NCBI RefSeq assembly: GCF_003047295.1
Contig: NZ_PZYZ01000003.1
Coordinates: 186,001-250,000, forward strand
Direction of reading: 5' to 3'
DNA: 64,000 nucleotides
From: Nocardioides sediminis
Lineage (GTDB): Bacteria; Actinomycetota; Actinomycetes; Propionibacteriales; Nocardioidaceae
Shown here one piece after another: positions 7,310 to 14,215 of this stretch. The notes below the pieces were generated by a model. It ran no database searches. It was not told where the DNA came from and was given only the letters and a program-made list of their open reading frames with translations. Every line of letters begins with the position of its first letter. Positions within the stretch are counted from its first letter, which is position 1. A program made the position numbers and the translations under genes.

Positions 7310-9403
7310 TCAGCGAGGCAGCTCCCCCGCCCGCGCGGTGTGCAGCCACGCCAACAGGTGGCTGCGCGTGTTGCCGTCGTCGATCGCCGAGTCCGGCAGT
7401 CGCCGGCCGACCCTCAAGGCGCGTCCCGGCTCTGCGAGGGCGAGATACATCGTCAGGTAGTCACCGAACATCGTGTCGAACCCCCGGGTGGCCGCGTCGG
7501 CCACGTTGGCACGCACCCGCTCCTCGTCCACCCCGCCCTGGGCCAGCACCGCCGGCATCGGCAGCAGCTGGATGCCGAGCATGGCCGAGGGCTCGGAGCT
7601 GAACCAGGTCGCCCACTCCCGCTTGCCGCCCCAGTTGAGCGAGACGAACGGGTGCTCGTAGGCGGCGGGAAGGTGCCGCGGCTGCAGCCAGTAGGCGCGC
7701 GCCGAGGCGGCCTCCAGGCTCAGCTGCCAGGTGGCCTGCCGCGCCAGCGCCCGGTTGCCGTCCGCCTCGGCCCACAGCGCCAGCCCGTTCCAGGCGTTGA
7801 TCGCCTCGGAGCTCGACTCCTGGTTGTTGCCGTCGGCGAAGTCGGACGTGCCCGCGGCCCAGGAGTGACCGGCGTACGGGTCGAAGCTGCGCAGTGCGGG
7901 CAGGGTGCCGTTGGTGGCCGGGGAGGCGATGTCCTCCGCCAGCGCGGTGAGCGTCGATCGCCACCGGTCAAGCAGGCGGGGTTCCCCCTCCCCGAGCAGC
8001 GCGGCCGCGGCGAGGAAGTACCCGTAGTGGAAGTGGTGGTCGTTGAACTCCTCGGAACCGAACGCGGCGGTCCGGCCCACCACTCCCCTCCACGCGGTGT
8101 CGTAGGCGAAGCACCGGGTCGAGGTCACCGTGCAGTCGGAGGTGTCGCCGAGCCAGGCGTCCAGCTCGGCGACGGCACGCTCTCGGACCCTGCGGGCGGC
8201 GGCGTCGGCCCCGGCGGCCTCGGCGACCCGGGTGAGCTGCGCCATCCGGTAGACGTCCTTGCCGCCGAAGTAGGTGTCCTGCCGCGGCGGGCTCCCGGAG
8301 ACCTCCCGCGCGACGTCGGCGACCGCCTGCTCCCGCACCTCGGCGCGAGCGTCGCGACCGAGCCGTCGCACGTCAGGGGTCGCGTCAGGCGTCAGGGCCG
8401 GCACGCCGGAGACCAGGGCGCGAGAGCGGACCAGGCGAAGGGGGCCGTACAGCGAGTCGACCCGGCCGAGGACCGTCGCGCGGTCGAGGCTCTGGTGCGG
8501 CATCGCCGCCAGCACGGTGCTCCGGCCGCCGGCCGTGCGGTACTCGATCCGCGTCCGGGCCTGCCCGCCGGCAAGGTCGAAGCCGACGGACGTCCCGCGG
8601 ACGGGGACGGCACCGCGCGCGAGCTCGGCGAGCGTCCGGTCCTCGCGGCCCGCGAACGCCAGCAGGGTCTCCCCGCGCCCCAGCTCGACCACGTCGCGCG
8701 AGGGCGTGAGGGAGCGACGGCTGCCGTCGGCGCGAGAGACCGCGAGCCCGTACGTCGTGTCGCCGACGTCCGTCGCGAGCCACCGGCCGCCGTCGCGCTC
8801 CTCGAGCCCTTCCGGAACGGTCACGTCCTGGTCCTCGAGCGCCGTGTAACCGACGTACGGCCAGCCCTCAGCCAGGTCCAGCTTCCCGACCGCGGTGCCG
8901 GACGAGGTGTAGGTCGAGGTCACCGAGACGGGGTCGGCACGCGTGGCGACGAACGCGTCGACCTGCAGGCCGAGGCGCAGCTCGGGGGCGAACGGGGCGG
9001 TGATCGTCTGCTCCGTGGCCGCCACCCGGGGCAGCCCGACGGACACTCCGGTGTCGTCGGCCTGGGCGGCCAGCGGCATCGCGAAGACCGGCTGGGACTC
9101 GGCGCCGAGGAACATCCCGGAGTACCACCGGTTGGTGGGCGGCGCGAGGTCGGGATCCACCCGCACCGGACCGGTCGCGCCGTCGGTGCGCGGCAGCCGC
9201 GCGGCCGCGGGCGTCCAGCTCGACGGCGCCTGTCGGGTCACCGGCGTCCAGCCGGCGGAACCGGAAGAGCCGAAGGGGTGGAAGTCGGCGTCGCGGCCGC
9301 GTGCGGGGTCGTCCCCGCTGCCCCACCCGGCGACGACGGCCCCCGTCCCGACGGCGAGCACCGCCAGCAGGGCGACCGCACTCGTCCACGTGCGGCTGAT
9401 CAT
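7310..9403 (-). CDS. Secreted GH81 endo-beta-1,3-glucanase
   Basis: 697-aa secreted enzyme that hydrolyses beta-1,3-glucan chains internally. A hydrophobic signal segment occupies residues about 7-26. The GH81 signature is clear: FNDHHFHYGYF, with the Asp of DHH as a catalytic residue, followed by SDFADGNNQESSSEAINAW, with the NQE Glu as the second. PTNRWYSGMF in the N-terminal beta-domain is also typical. Its ATG overlaps the stop of the HlyD-like gene as ATGA, and it is the last gene of the synthase operon. In glycan synthase loci such a hydrolase usually trims or releases the polymer, as BcsZ does for cellulose. The fusion of domains and length look complete. Confidence 0.93.
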   Translation of the reverse strand: MISRTWTSAVALLAVLAVGTGAVVAGWGSGDDPARGRDADFHPFGSSGSAGWTPVTRQAPSSWTPAAARLPRTDGATGPVRVDPDLAPPTNRWYSGMFLGAESQPVFAMPLAAQADDTGVSVGLPRVAATEQTITAPFAPELRLGLQVDAFVATRADPVSVTSTYTSSGTAVGKLDLAEGWPYVGYTALEDQDVTVPEGLEERDGGRWLATDVGDTTYGLAVSRADGSRRSLTPSRDVVELGRGETLLAFAGREDRTLAELARGAVPVRGTSVGFDLAGGQARTRIEYRTAGGRSTVLAAMPHQSLDRATVLGRVDSLYGPLRLVRSRALVSGVPALTPDATPDVRRLGRDARAEVREQAVADVAREVSGSPPRQDTYFGGKDVYRMAQLTRVAEAAGADAAARRVRERAVAELDAWLGDTSDCTVTSTRCFAYDTAWRGVVGRTAAFGSEEFNDHHFHYGYFLAAAALLGEGEPRLLDRWRSTLTALAEDIASPATNGTLPALRSFDPYAGHSWAAGTSDFADGNNQESSSEAINAWNGLALWAEADGNRALARQATWQLSLEAASARAYWLQPRHLPAAYEHPFVSLNWGGKREWATWFSSEPSAMLGIQLLPMPAVLAQGGVDEERVRANVADAATRGFDTMFGDYLTMYLALAEPGRALRVGRRLPDSAIDDGNTRSHLLAWLHTARAGELPR

Positions 9404-10125
9404 CCGGTACCTCCCGGGGTGAGCAGGCCGGCCAGGTGGGCTCGGACCGAGTCGACGAGCCCGTCGCGGCGCAGCGTCACGTCGACGTCGACCGGGGTCC
9501 CGGACGAGAAGAGGCCACGGTTGTCGAGGTCCGGGGAGACCGCCCGCAGACGGGTCGCGGCACGGTCGCCGTCGGTGTGCACACCGATGCGCTCGACCGC
9601 GGCCTGCACCGTCCGCTCGTCCGGGAGCCGGACGGTGACCTCGTCCGCCCCACGCATCAGGGCGTACTGCTTCGGGGTCAGGCGGAAGTCGGCCTGCACG
9701 TAGCTGGTCCCCTCCTCCTGGACCCGGGCCAGCGCCGAGTTGGCCGCCACGAAGGCGCCCTTGATCGGCTGGACCTCCGAGACCTTGCCGGGCGAGGTCG
9801 CGCGGATCACGACCTTGCTCCCGTCGCGGATGTCATAGGCGGACTTCGCGGGCTCGAGCGCGTCGTTGGCGACGTCGCGGGCCAGCTCGCTGCTCTGGAC
9901 GACGAAGAGCTGGTCGCCCTCGTCGACGTGGTCACCGACGTCGACGGCACGCTTGACGACCATGCCGGCGTACGGCGTGCCGACGGTGTAGTCGTCCGTG
10001 CGCACGGTGGCGCTGACGTCGTGCACGGTGCTGATGCGGTCGTTCATGCTCAGCGCGAGCGCGCCGACGACGCCGACGACGAGCAGGACGCCGATGAGGT
10101 ACTTGAGCCGGGTGAGGAAGGTCAT
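9400..10125 (-). CDS. HlyD/membrane-fusion-like accessory subunit
   Basis: 241-aa membrane protein with one N-terminal TM helix (residues about 8-25) and an extracytoplasmic part. It holds a split biotinyl-lipoyl domain: first half around GMVVKRAVDVGDHVDEGDQL, then an unusually short hairpin, then the second half RATSPGKVSEVQPIKGAFV. A beta-barrel domain follows. This plan matches HlyD/EmrA adaptors and the Alg44-type subunits of GT2 polysaccharide synthases, which guide polymer from the synthase. ATG at 10125 overlaps the GT2 stop, and its own stop overlaps the GH81 start, so the three genes are tightly coupled. A Gram-positive cell has no outer-membrane partner, so a role in holding the nascent chain or the GH81 enzyme is more likely. 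Confidence 0.8.
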   Translation of the reverse strand: MTFLTRLKYLIGVLLVVGVVGALALSMNDRISTVHDVSATVRTDDYTVGTPYAGMVVKRAVDVGDHVDEGDQLFVVQSSELARDVANDALEPAKSAYDIRDGSKVVIRATSPGKVSEVQPIKGAFVAANSALARVQEEGTSYVQADFRLTPKQYALMRGADEVTVRLPDERTVQAAVERIGVHTDGDRAATRLRAVSPDLDNRGLFSSGTPVDVDVTLRRDGLVDSVRAHLAGLLTPGGTG

Positions 10126-11867
10126 CGGGGGTCTCCAACGAGGTGGGGGGACGGGTCGGACGTGGGGGCGGTCGGTGCCGGGACAGCCGGACGCCGCCGC
10201 GCGGCGCGGTGGGCTCGCCGGGCCTGCCGACGGGCCGTGCGCCGGGTGTCCCGGGCGGTGCGTGCCTCGCCGTAGGTGATCGCCAGGAAGATGCCGAGGA
10301 CCACCGTGTTGAGCGCGTTCCACACGAGCGCCACGTTGAACGAGCCCGTCACCTGCGCCTTCCACGCGCCCACGACCGTGGTGAGCAGCAGGAACAGGAA
10401 CACCAGCACCTGCGGGAAGGTGAAGTTGAACGGCGACCGCGCCTCCCCCACGCGACCGGTGACGTGCCACTGCCGCTCGCGCCGGGTGATCGCGTTCCAC
10501 ATGGCCTGCATGTAGATCGGGAACGACGCCGACGCCAGCATCAAGGTCTCCCACCGGAAGGAGCCCATGGTGTAGAGCGCCACCACGACCTGCATGAAGT
10601 AGAAGCCGGCGTAGTACATGAGCCACGTGCCCGTCGGCACGCCGAGGGCGACCGGCGTGAGGTCGAAGTAGATCTGCAGCGGAGGGACGATCAGCAGCAG
10701 CGCCGGCGCGATGCCGTTGAGGTAGAACGTCGCCGTCGTGAGGTACTGGATCCGCTGGTCGGTCGTCAGCCGGCGCTTGCGGCTCAGCGGGTTGTGCCGG
10801 AGCAGGATCTCGAAGGCGCCCGTGGCCCAGCGCAGCTGCTGCTTGCTGTAGGCCTCGACCGACTCCGGGGTGTCACCGACGGCCAGCACGGCACCGGTGT
10901 AGATGGAGCGCCAGCCCCGCTCGTGCAGGTGGATCGAGGTCCAGATGTCCTCGGACTTGGACTTCTCGTAGATACCGCCGATGTCGGCGACGGCATTGCG
11001 CCGGAAGACCACGTTGGTCCCCACGCAGAAGGCGGCGTTGAAGCGGTTCTTGCCCGACTGGATGAGGGAGTAGAAGACCGACTGCATGTAGCCGGAGCCC
11101 CTCGAGAGGACCGTGTGCAGGTTCCCGTAGACCTGCGGGGTCTGGACGAAGGCGACCTTGTCGGTGGCGAAGTAGGGCAGCGTCTCGTGGAGGAACTCCG
11201 GCCTGGGCGCGAAGTCGGCGTCGAAGACGGCGAAGAACTCGCCGTCGGTGATCGAGAGCGCGTGGTTGATGTTGCCGGCCTTGGCGCCCCGGTTGTCGGG
11301 ACGACGCACGTAGTCGGCGCCGAGCTCGCGCGCCAGGTCGCGGACCTCGTCGGAGCGGCCGTCGTCGAGCACCAGGGTGCGGTGGCGACCGCGGATCGCC
11401 AGCGCCGCCGAGACGGTGCGGCGGATGACGTCGAGGTCCTCGCCGTAGGTGGTCACGAAGACGTCGACCGACGTCGCCTCCTCGTTGAGCCGCATGGGCC
11501 ACAGCCTCGGGGTCGACTCCAACCCCAGCGCCAGGACCTGCTCGGGGTCGAAGAGGCCGCGCTTGGCCTGGTGGTAGGAGAAGTCCCGGGCGTCGTACCC
11601 GCTGGACAGGATCGTCCAGAGCGCGAGCAGCGCCTGCGCGATCAGGAAGGTCTCGGCGGTGACGACCAGGGCGAAGGGCAGGAGGTCACCGTGGTGCGAG
11701 GGCCGGAAGATGAAGGTGGCGTAGGCCAGCACGCCGATCGTGGCCAGCAGGACCAGCATCATCAGCGAGGGCGAGCTGGACCTGGTGGCGTCGCGGGTGT
11801 GTTCGGAGCTGAGCCCCTCGGTGCCCGGTGACGGACGGAGCAGTCGTTCGAAGTCTGCGGTGGTGAT
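10122..11867 (-). CDS. GT2 processive beta-glucan synthase (cellulose/curdlan-synthase-like)
   Basis: Integral-membrane processive glycosyltransferase of the cellulose/curdlan synthase family. Counting from 11867 the catalytic motifs are DDG (168-170), DAD (216-218), an SED in place of TED (305-307) and QQLRW (343-347). TM pairs flank the catalytic domain and at least five helices follow; the tail is Arg-rich and no PilZ domain is present. It polymerises UDP-sugar on the inner face and exports the chain. The GH81 partner points to beta-1,3-glucan. The start is uncertain: a strong GAAGGAG site (11874-11880) is followed 6 nt later by an in-frame ATC (11867), with no ATG, GTG or TTG. The next upstream ATG is at 12047 without a good site. 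Confidence 0.88.
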   Translation of the reverse strand: MTTADFERLLRPSPGTEGLSSEHTRDATRSSSPSLMMLVLLATIGVLAYATFIFRPSHHGDLLPFALVVTAETFLIAQALLALWTILSSGYDARDFSYHQAKRGLFDPEQVLALGLESTPRLWPMRLNEEATSVDVFVTTYGEDLDVIRRTVSAALAIRGRHRTLVLDDGRSDEVRDLARELGADYVRRPDNRGAKAGNINHALSITDGEFFAVFDADFAPRPEFLHETLPYFATDKVAFVQTPQVYGNLHTVLSRGSGYMQSVFYSLIQSGKNRFNAAFCVGTNVVFRRNAVADIGGIYEKSKSEDIWTSIHLHERGWRSIYTGAVLAVGDTPESVEAYSKQQLRWATGAFEILLRHNPLSRKRRLTTDQRIQYLTTATFYLNGIAPALLLIVPPLQIYFDLTPVALGVPTGTWLMYYAGFYFMQVVVALYTMGSFRWETLMLASASFPIYMQAMWNAITRRERQWHVTGRVGEARSPFNFTFPQVLVFLFLLLTTVVGAWKAQVTGSFNVALVWNALNTVVLGIFLAITYGEARTARDTRRTARRQARRAHRAARRRPAVPAPTAPTSDPSPHLVGDPR

Positions 11868-12209
11868 GCGGTTCTCCTTCGGTGGGCAACACTGCCCCGA
11901 GCGCAGCGAAGGGTCGGCCGGAGAGCCGAGGGTCAAGGTCAATGGGGTCCGGGCCGGGGCCACGGGAACGACGGCTGCGTGAGCCGAGGGGTCGAGGGGC
12001 GCACCTGGTGTGCGATCGAACCTCGATACCCGTGTGGATCGATCCAACGTAGGCAGACGGGACGGCCCGCTCCCAATCGAGCGGCCTCAGCAAGACCTGA
12101 TGTGCGGACACTCACAACGGCGACCCGACGATGCCCGGGCCGGCCGGGCCGATCGCTCGGGGACTTTCGCCCCGTGACCACGGCAGGCCCGGGGGCGCAC
12201 GCTGGCCCC
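11868..12209. other. Divergent intergenic region between GT2 and double-PAS genes
   Basis: About 340 bp without a convincing gene. It holds the leader and presumed promoter of the glycan operon on the minus strand, the GAAGGAG ribosome site at 11874-11880, and a DevR/DosR-like box near the plus-strand PAS gene. The open frame on the minus strand reaches back to 12047, but its residues look like non-coding high-GC filler. Confidence 0.6.
12159..12173 (+). promoter_or_regulatory. DevR/DosR-like binding box
   Basis: GGGGACTTTCGCCCC lies 36 bp before the ATG of the double-PAS gene. It fits the actinobacterial dormancy-regulator half-site pattern GGGAC-N4-GNCC, as known for DosR/DevR targets. This is pattern matching by eye; no devRS pair lies in the window. 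Confidence 0.4.
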
Positions 12210-13100
12210 ATGGAGACCGAGGCACTGTCCGTGCGTCCGTCCGCCGACGAGCTGCTGCACGCGCTGGGGCACGCCGTGATCGCGACGGACCCGCAGGGGA
12301 GGGTCGTGTTCTGGAACGGCGCCGCCGAAGAGCTCTACGGCTGGTCCGCCGCAGAGGCCCTGGGGCGTGACATCAACGAGGTGACGGTGCCCGAGATCTC
12401 CCAGCAGGCGGCGGCGGAGATCATGGCGGCCCTGCGGGAGGGCCGCCCATGGTCCGGCGGGTTCCCGGTCCAGCGCCGCGGGGGCAAGGTGCTGCACGCG
12501 CTGGTCACCGACAGCGGCGTGTACCGCGACGGGGAGCTGATCGGCATCGTCGGCACCTCGTTGAACCTCGGCGACGCCGTACGGCACCTGATGGAGCGCT
12601 CCAGCGACGCCGCAGTCCTGGTCGACGAGCACCATGTCGTCAGCTACGCCAGCCCTGCGGTCGCGAACCTCTTCGGCTGGCCGGTCGACGAAGTCGTGGG
12701 CGCACCCCTGACGGACCGGATCCACCCCGAGGACCAGCAGGACTTCGAGGAGCTGGTCGCCGCCGACCCGACCCGGGCCGACCGGGCAGGCGAGCTCCGG
12801 GTCCGATCCCACGGCGCGTGGTCGTGGGTGGAGGTGGCGGTGACCGACCTCTACACCGAGCCCGGGTCGCGGAGCGCGGTGTGCAACATCCGGCGCAGCG
12901 AGCGTCTTGCCCGCATCGAGGAGCGCGAGCGCCTCCTCGAGGCGGTCCACTCCGAGGTGCTCCAGGATCTCTTCGCGGCCGCGCTGGACCTCGACCACGC
13001 CCTGACGCGCGCGGCACCCCCGATCGCGGCGCGGATCGATGCCGCCCGCGACGCCGTCGGGCGGGCCATCGGGACCCTGCGCGAGGTCGTCAAGCCGTAG
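12210..13100 (+). CDS. Double-PAS sensor protein with a kinase-less H-box
   Basis: 296-aa cytoplasmic protein with two PAS domains in tandem (about residues 8-120 and 128-235; motifs FWNGAAEELYGWSAAEALGR and SPAVANLFGWPVDEVVG). It ends in a helical segment ERLLEAVHSEVLQDLFAA that resembles the HisKA_3 dimerisation box of NarL-type kinases (family: DLHDxVxQxLFA). The histidine is present, but no HATPase domain follows; the protein stops about 55 residues later. It therefore cannot phosphorylate itself and may be a sensor or phospho-acceptor partner of another kinase. The ATG at 12210 is chosen because the residues upstream are not conserved-looking. A DevR/DosR-like box precedes it, suggesting control by low oxygen or dormancy. 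Confidence 0.75.
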   Translation: METEALSVRPSADELLHALGHAVIATDPQGRVVFWNGAAEELYGWSAAEALGRDINEVTVPEISQQAAAEIMAALREGRPWSGGFPVQRRGGKVLHALVTDSGVYRDGELIGIVGTSLNLGDAVRHLMERSSDAAVLVDEHHVVSYASPAVANLFGWPVDEVVGAPLTDRIHPEDQQDFEELVAADPTRADRAGELRVRSHGAWSWVEVAVTDLYTEPGSRSAVCNIRRSERLARIEERERLLEAVHSEVLQDLFAAALDLDHALTRAAPPIAARIDAARDAVGRAIGTLREVVKP

Positions 13101-13105
13101 GCGTC

Positions 13106-13128
13106 CGAGGGCGAGGGGACGGCCCTCG
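13106..13128 (+). terminator. Hairpin after the double-PAS gene
   Basis: Arms CGAGGGC and GCCCTCG, 9-nt loop, starting five bases after the stop at 13100. It could end the PAS transcript or act as a leader hairpin for the next gene, whose ribosome site follows at once. Confidence 0.35.
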
Positions 13129-13145
13129 TGAACCAGGAGGTGGTG

Positions 13146-13499
13146 ATGGAGACGAGCAGCGGGGGAACTGCGCCACAGACACTCAGCGTCGAGCTGGAGG
13201 ACGTGGCCACGCGGTCCTGGTGGAAGTCGGCGCTGGGGTTGTTGACCACGCAGACCCAGATGTGGCACTTCGTCGGGCTGCTGGAGGACCGGCCCGTGTA
13301 CGAGAGCCCGACCTTCGCCGCGCCGTACAGCTGGGGAAGGCTGCCGCTCGGCAGGACGATGCTTCCCCAGGAGGAGTGGGCACCAGGCATGCAGCAGGCG
13401 CTGGAGGAGCTCCGCGCGGCGATCCGCGAGGACGGCTGGGTCGAGTGCGGTCACGGCGCTCACCCGTGGGAGGACGTGTACAGCAGACCGCGCGCTTGA
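13146..13499 (+). CDS. Small hypothetical protein
   Basis: 117-aa protein that I do not recognise. The ATG at 13146 follows an AGGAGG ribosome site by five bases, which is the reason for not using the GTG at 13128. It is Trp-rich (WWKSALG, MWHF, EEW, GW, HPWEDVY), has no TM helix or signal peptide and no cysteine pair, so it is probably a soluble cytoplasmic protein. Composition and codon use match the neighbours. It stands between the PAS gene and the SOS-controlled mutasome, and an SOS box begins five bases after its stop, so it is not part of the SOS operon. Confidence 0.65.
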   Translation: METSSGGTAPQTLSVELEDVATRSWWKSALGLLTTQTQMWHFVGLLEDRPVYESPTFAAPYSWGRLPLGRTMLPQEEWAPGMQQALEELRAAIREDGWVECGHGAHPWEDVYSRPRA

Positions 13500-13504
13500 C
13501 TCCT

Positions 13505-13520
13505 TCGAACGCGTGTTCGA
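13505..13520 (+). promoter_or_regulatory. LexA SOS box
   Basis: TCGAACGCGTGTTCGA is a perfect palindrome matching the actinobacterial/Bacillus-type SOS consensus TCGAAC-N4-GTTCGA. It ends 10 bp before the imuA' ATG, so LexA bound here would cover the core promoter. DNA damage should induce the whole imuA'-imuB-dnaE2 set. Confidence 0.9.
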
Positions 13521-13530
13521 TCATGGAGCC

Positions 13531-14208
13531 ATGTCCTCCAGCCGCTCGGTCGCCGCGCTGGACCCGGGGCGGTCGATCGTAGACCAGCTGCGCGAGCGGG
13601 TTGCCGCCATCGAGAACCGGCCGGCCGGACTGCCCGTCCCGACGCTCCCCGGACTGGCCGACCTCGTGCCCCTGCACGCCGGCTCGACCTACGCCGTCGA
13701 CTCGTCCTCACTGGCGCTGGCCATGGCCGCCGGCGCCTCGCAGGCCGGCGAGTGGGTCGGCTTCGCCGGGTGCGCCGACTTCGGGGTCGAGGCCGCAGCG
13801 GAGCTGGGGATCGAGCTGTCGCGCACGGTCCTGGTGCCCGATCCCGGCGAGCACTGGCTGGAGGTGACCGCGGCGCTGGTCGACGTGCTCCGGGTGGTGG
13901 TCCTGCGTCCACCGGCGTCCGTCGACGAGCGGACGGCGGGGCTCCTCGACTCGCGGCTGCGCACCCGCTCCTCCGTGCTGGTGGTGCATGGTGACTGGCC
14001 CCGGGCCACGGCACGGCTGAGCATCGAGGAGTCCACCTGGGTCGGTCCGGCGTCCGGCACCGGCCAGCTGGAGGAGCGGCGCGCCCGTGTCGTCGTACGG
14101 CGCGGTGCGCGGCCGCCGCAGCGCGCCGAGCTGACCTGGCCGGGCGTGCACCGCGTCGACCGGGAGGTGCGCGAGATCCGGCGGTCGGTGGACGGCAGGG
14201 CCGGGTGA
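13531..14208 (+). CDS. imuA': ImuA'-type mutasome accessory protein
   Basis: 225-aa protein of the ImuA' group, a RecA-fold-like protein lacking real RecA activity that helps assemble the damage-induced mutasome with ImuB and DnaE2. The visible pattern is VDSSSLALAMAAGASQAGEW, a degenerate nucleotide-binding region, then strands ending in LDVLRVVVLRPP and a basic C-terminal part (RRARVVVRRGARPPQRAELTW). The start at 13531 follows a GGAG site; the upstream ATG at 13513 lies inside the SOS box and is rejected. It is the first gene of the operon, with imuB 7 bp downstream. Naming follows mycobacterial ImuA', with which it shares context and length class. Confidence 0.85.
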   Translation: MSSSRSVAALDPGRSIVDQLRERVAAIENRPAGLPVPTLPGLADLVPLHAGSTYAVDSSSLALAMAAGASQAGEWVGFAGCADFGVEAAAELGIELSRTVLVPDPGEHWLEVTAALVDVLRVVVLRPPASVDERTAGLLDSRLRTRSSVLVVHGDWPRATARLSIEESTWVGPASGTGQLEERRARVVVRRGARPPQRAELTWPGVHRVDREVREIRRSVDGRAG

Positions 14209-14215
14209 CTCTGCC

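Noticed and set aside
10122-11867. C-terminal PilZ domain on the GT2 protein
   Set aside because: After the last TM helix only an Arg/Ala/Pro-rich tail remains; no RxxxR or DxSxxG motif.
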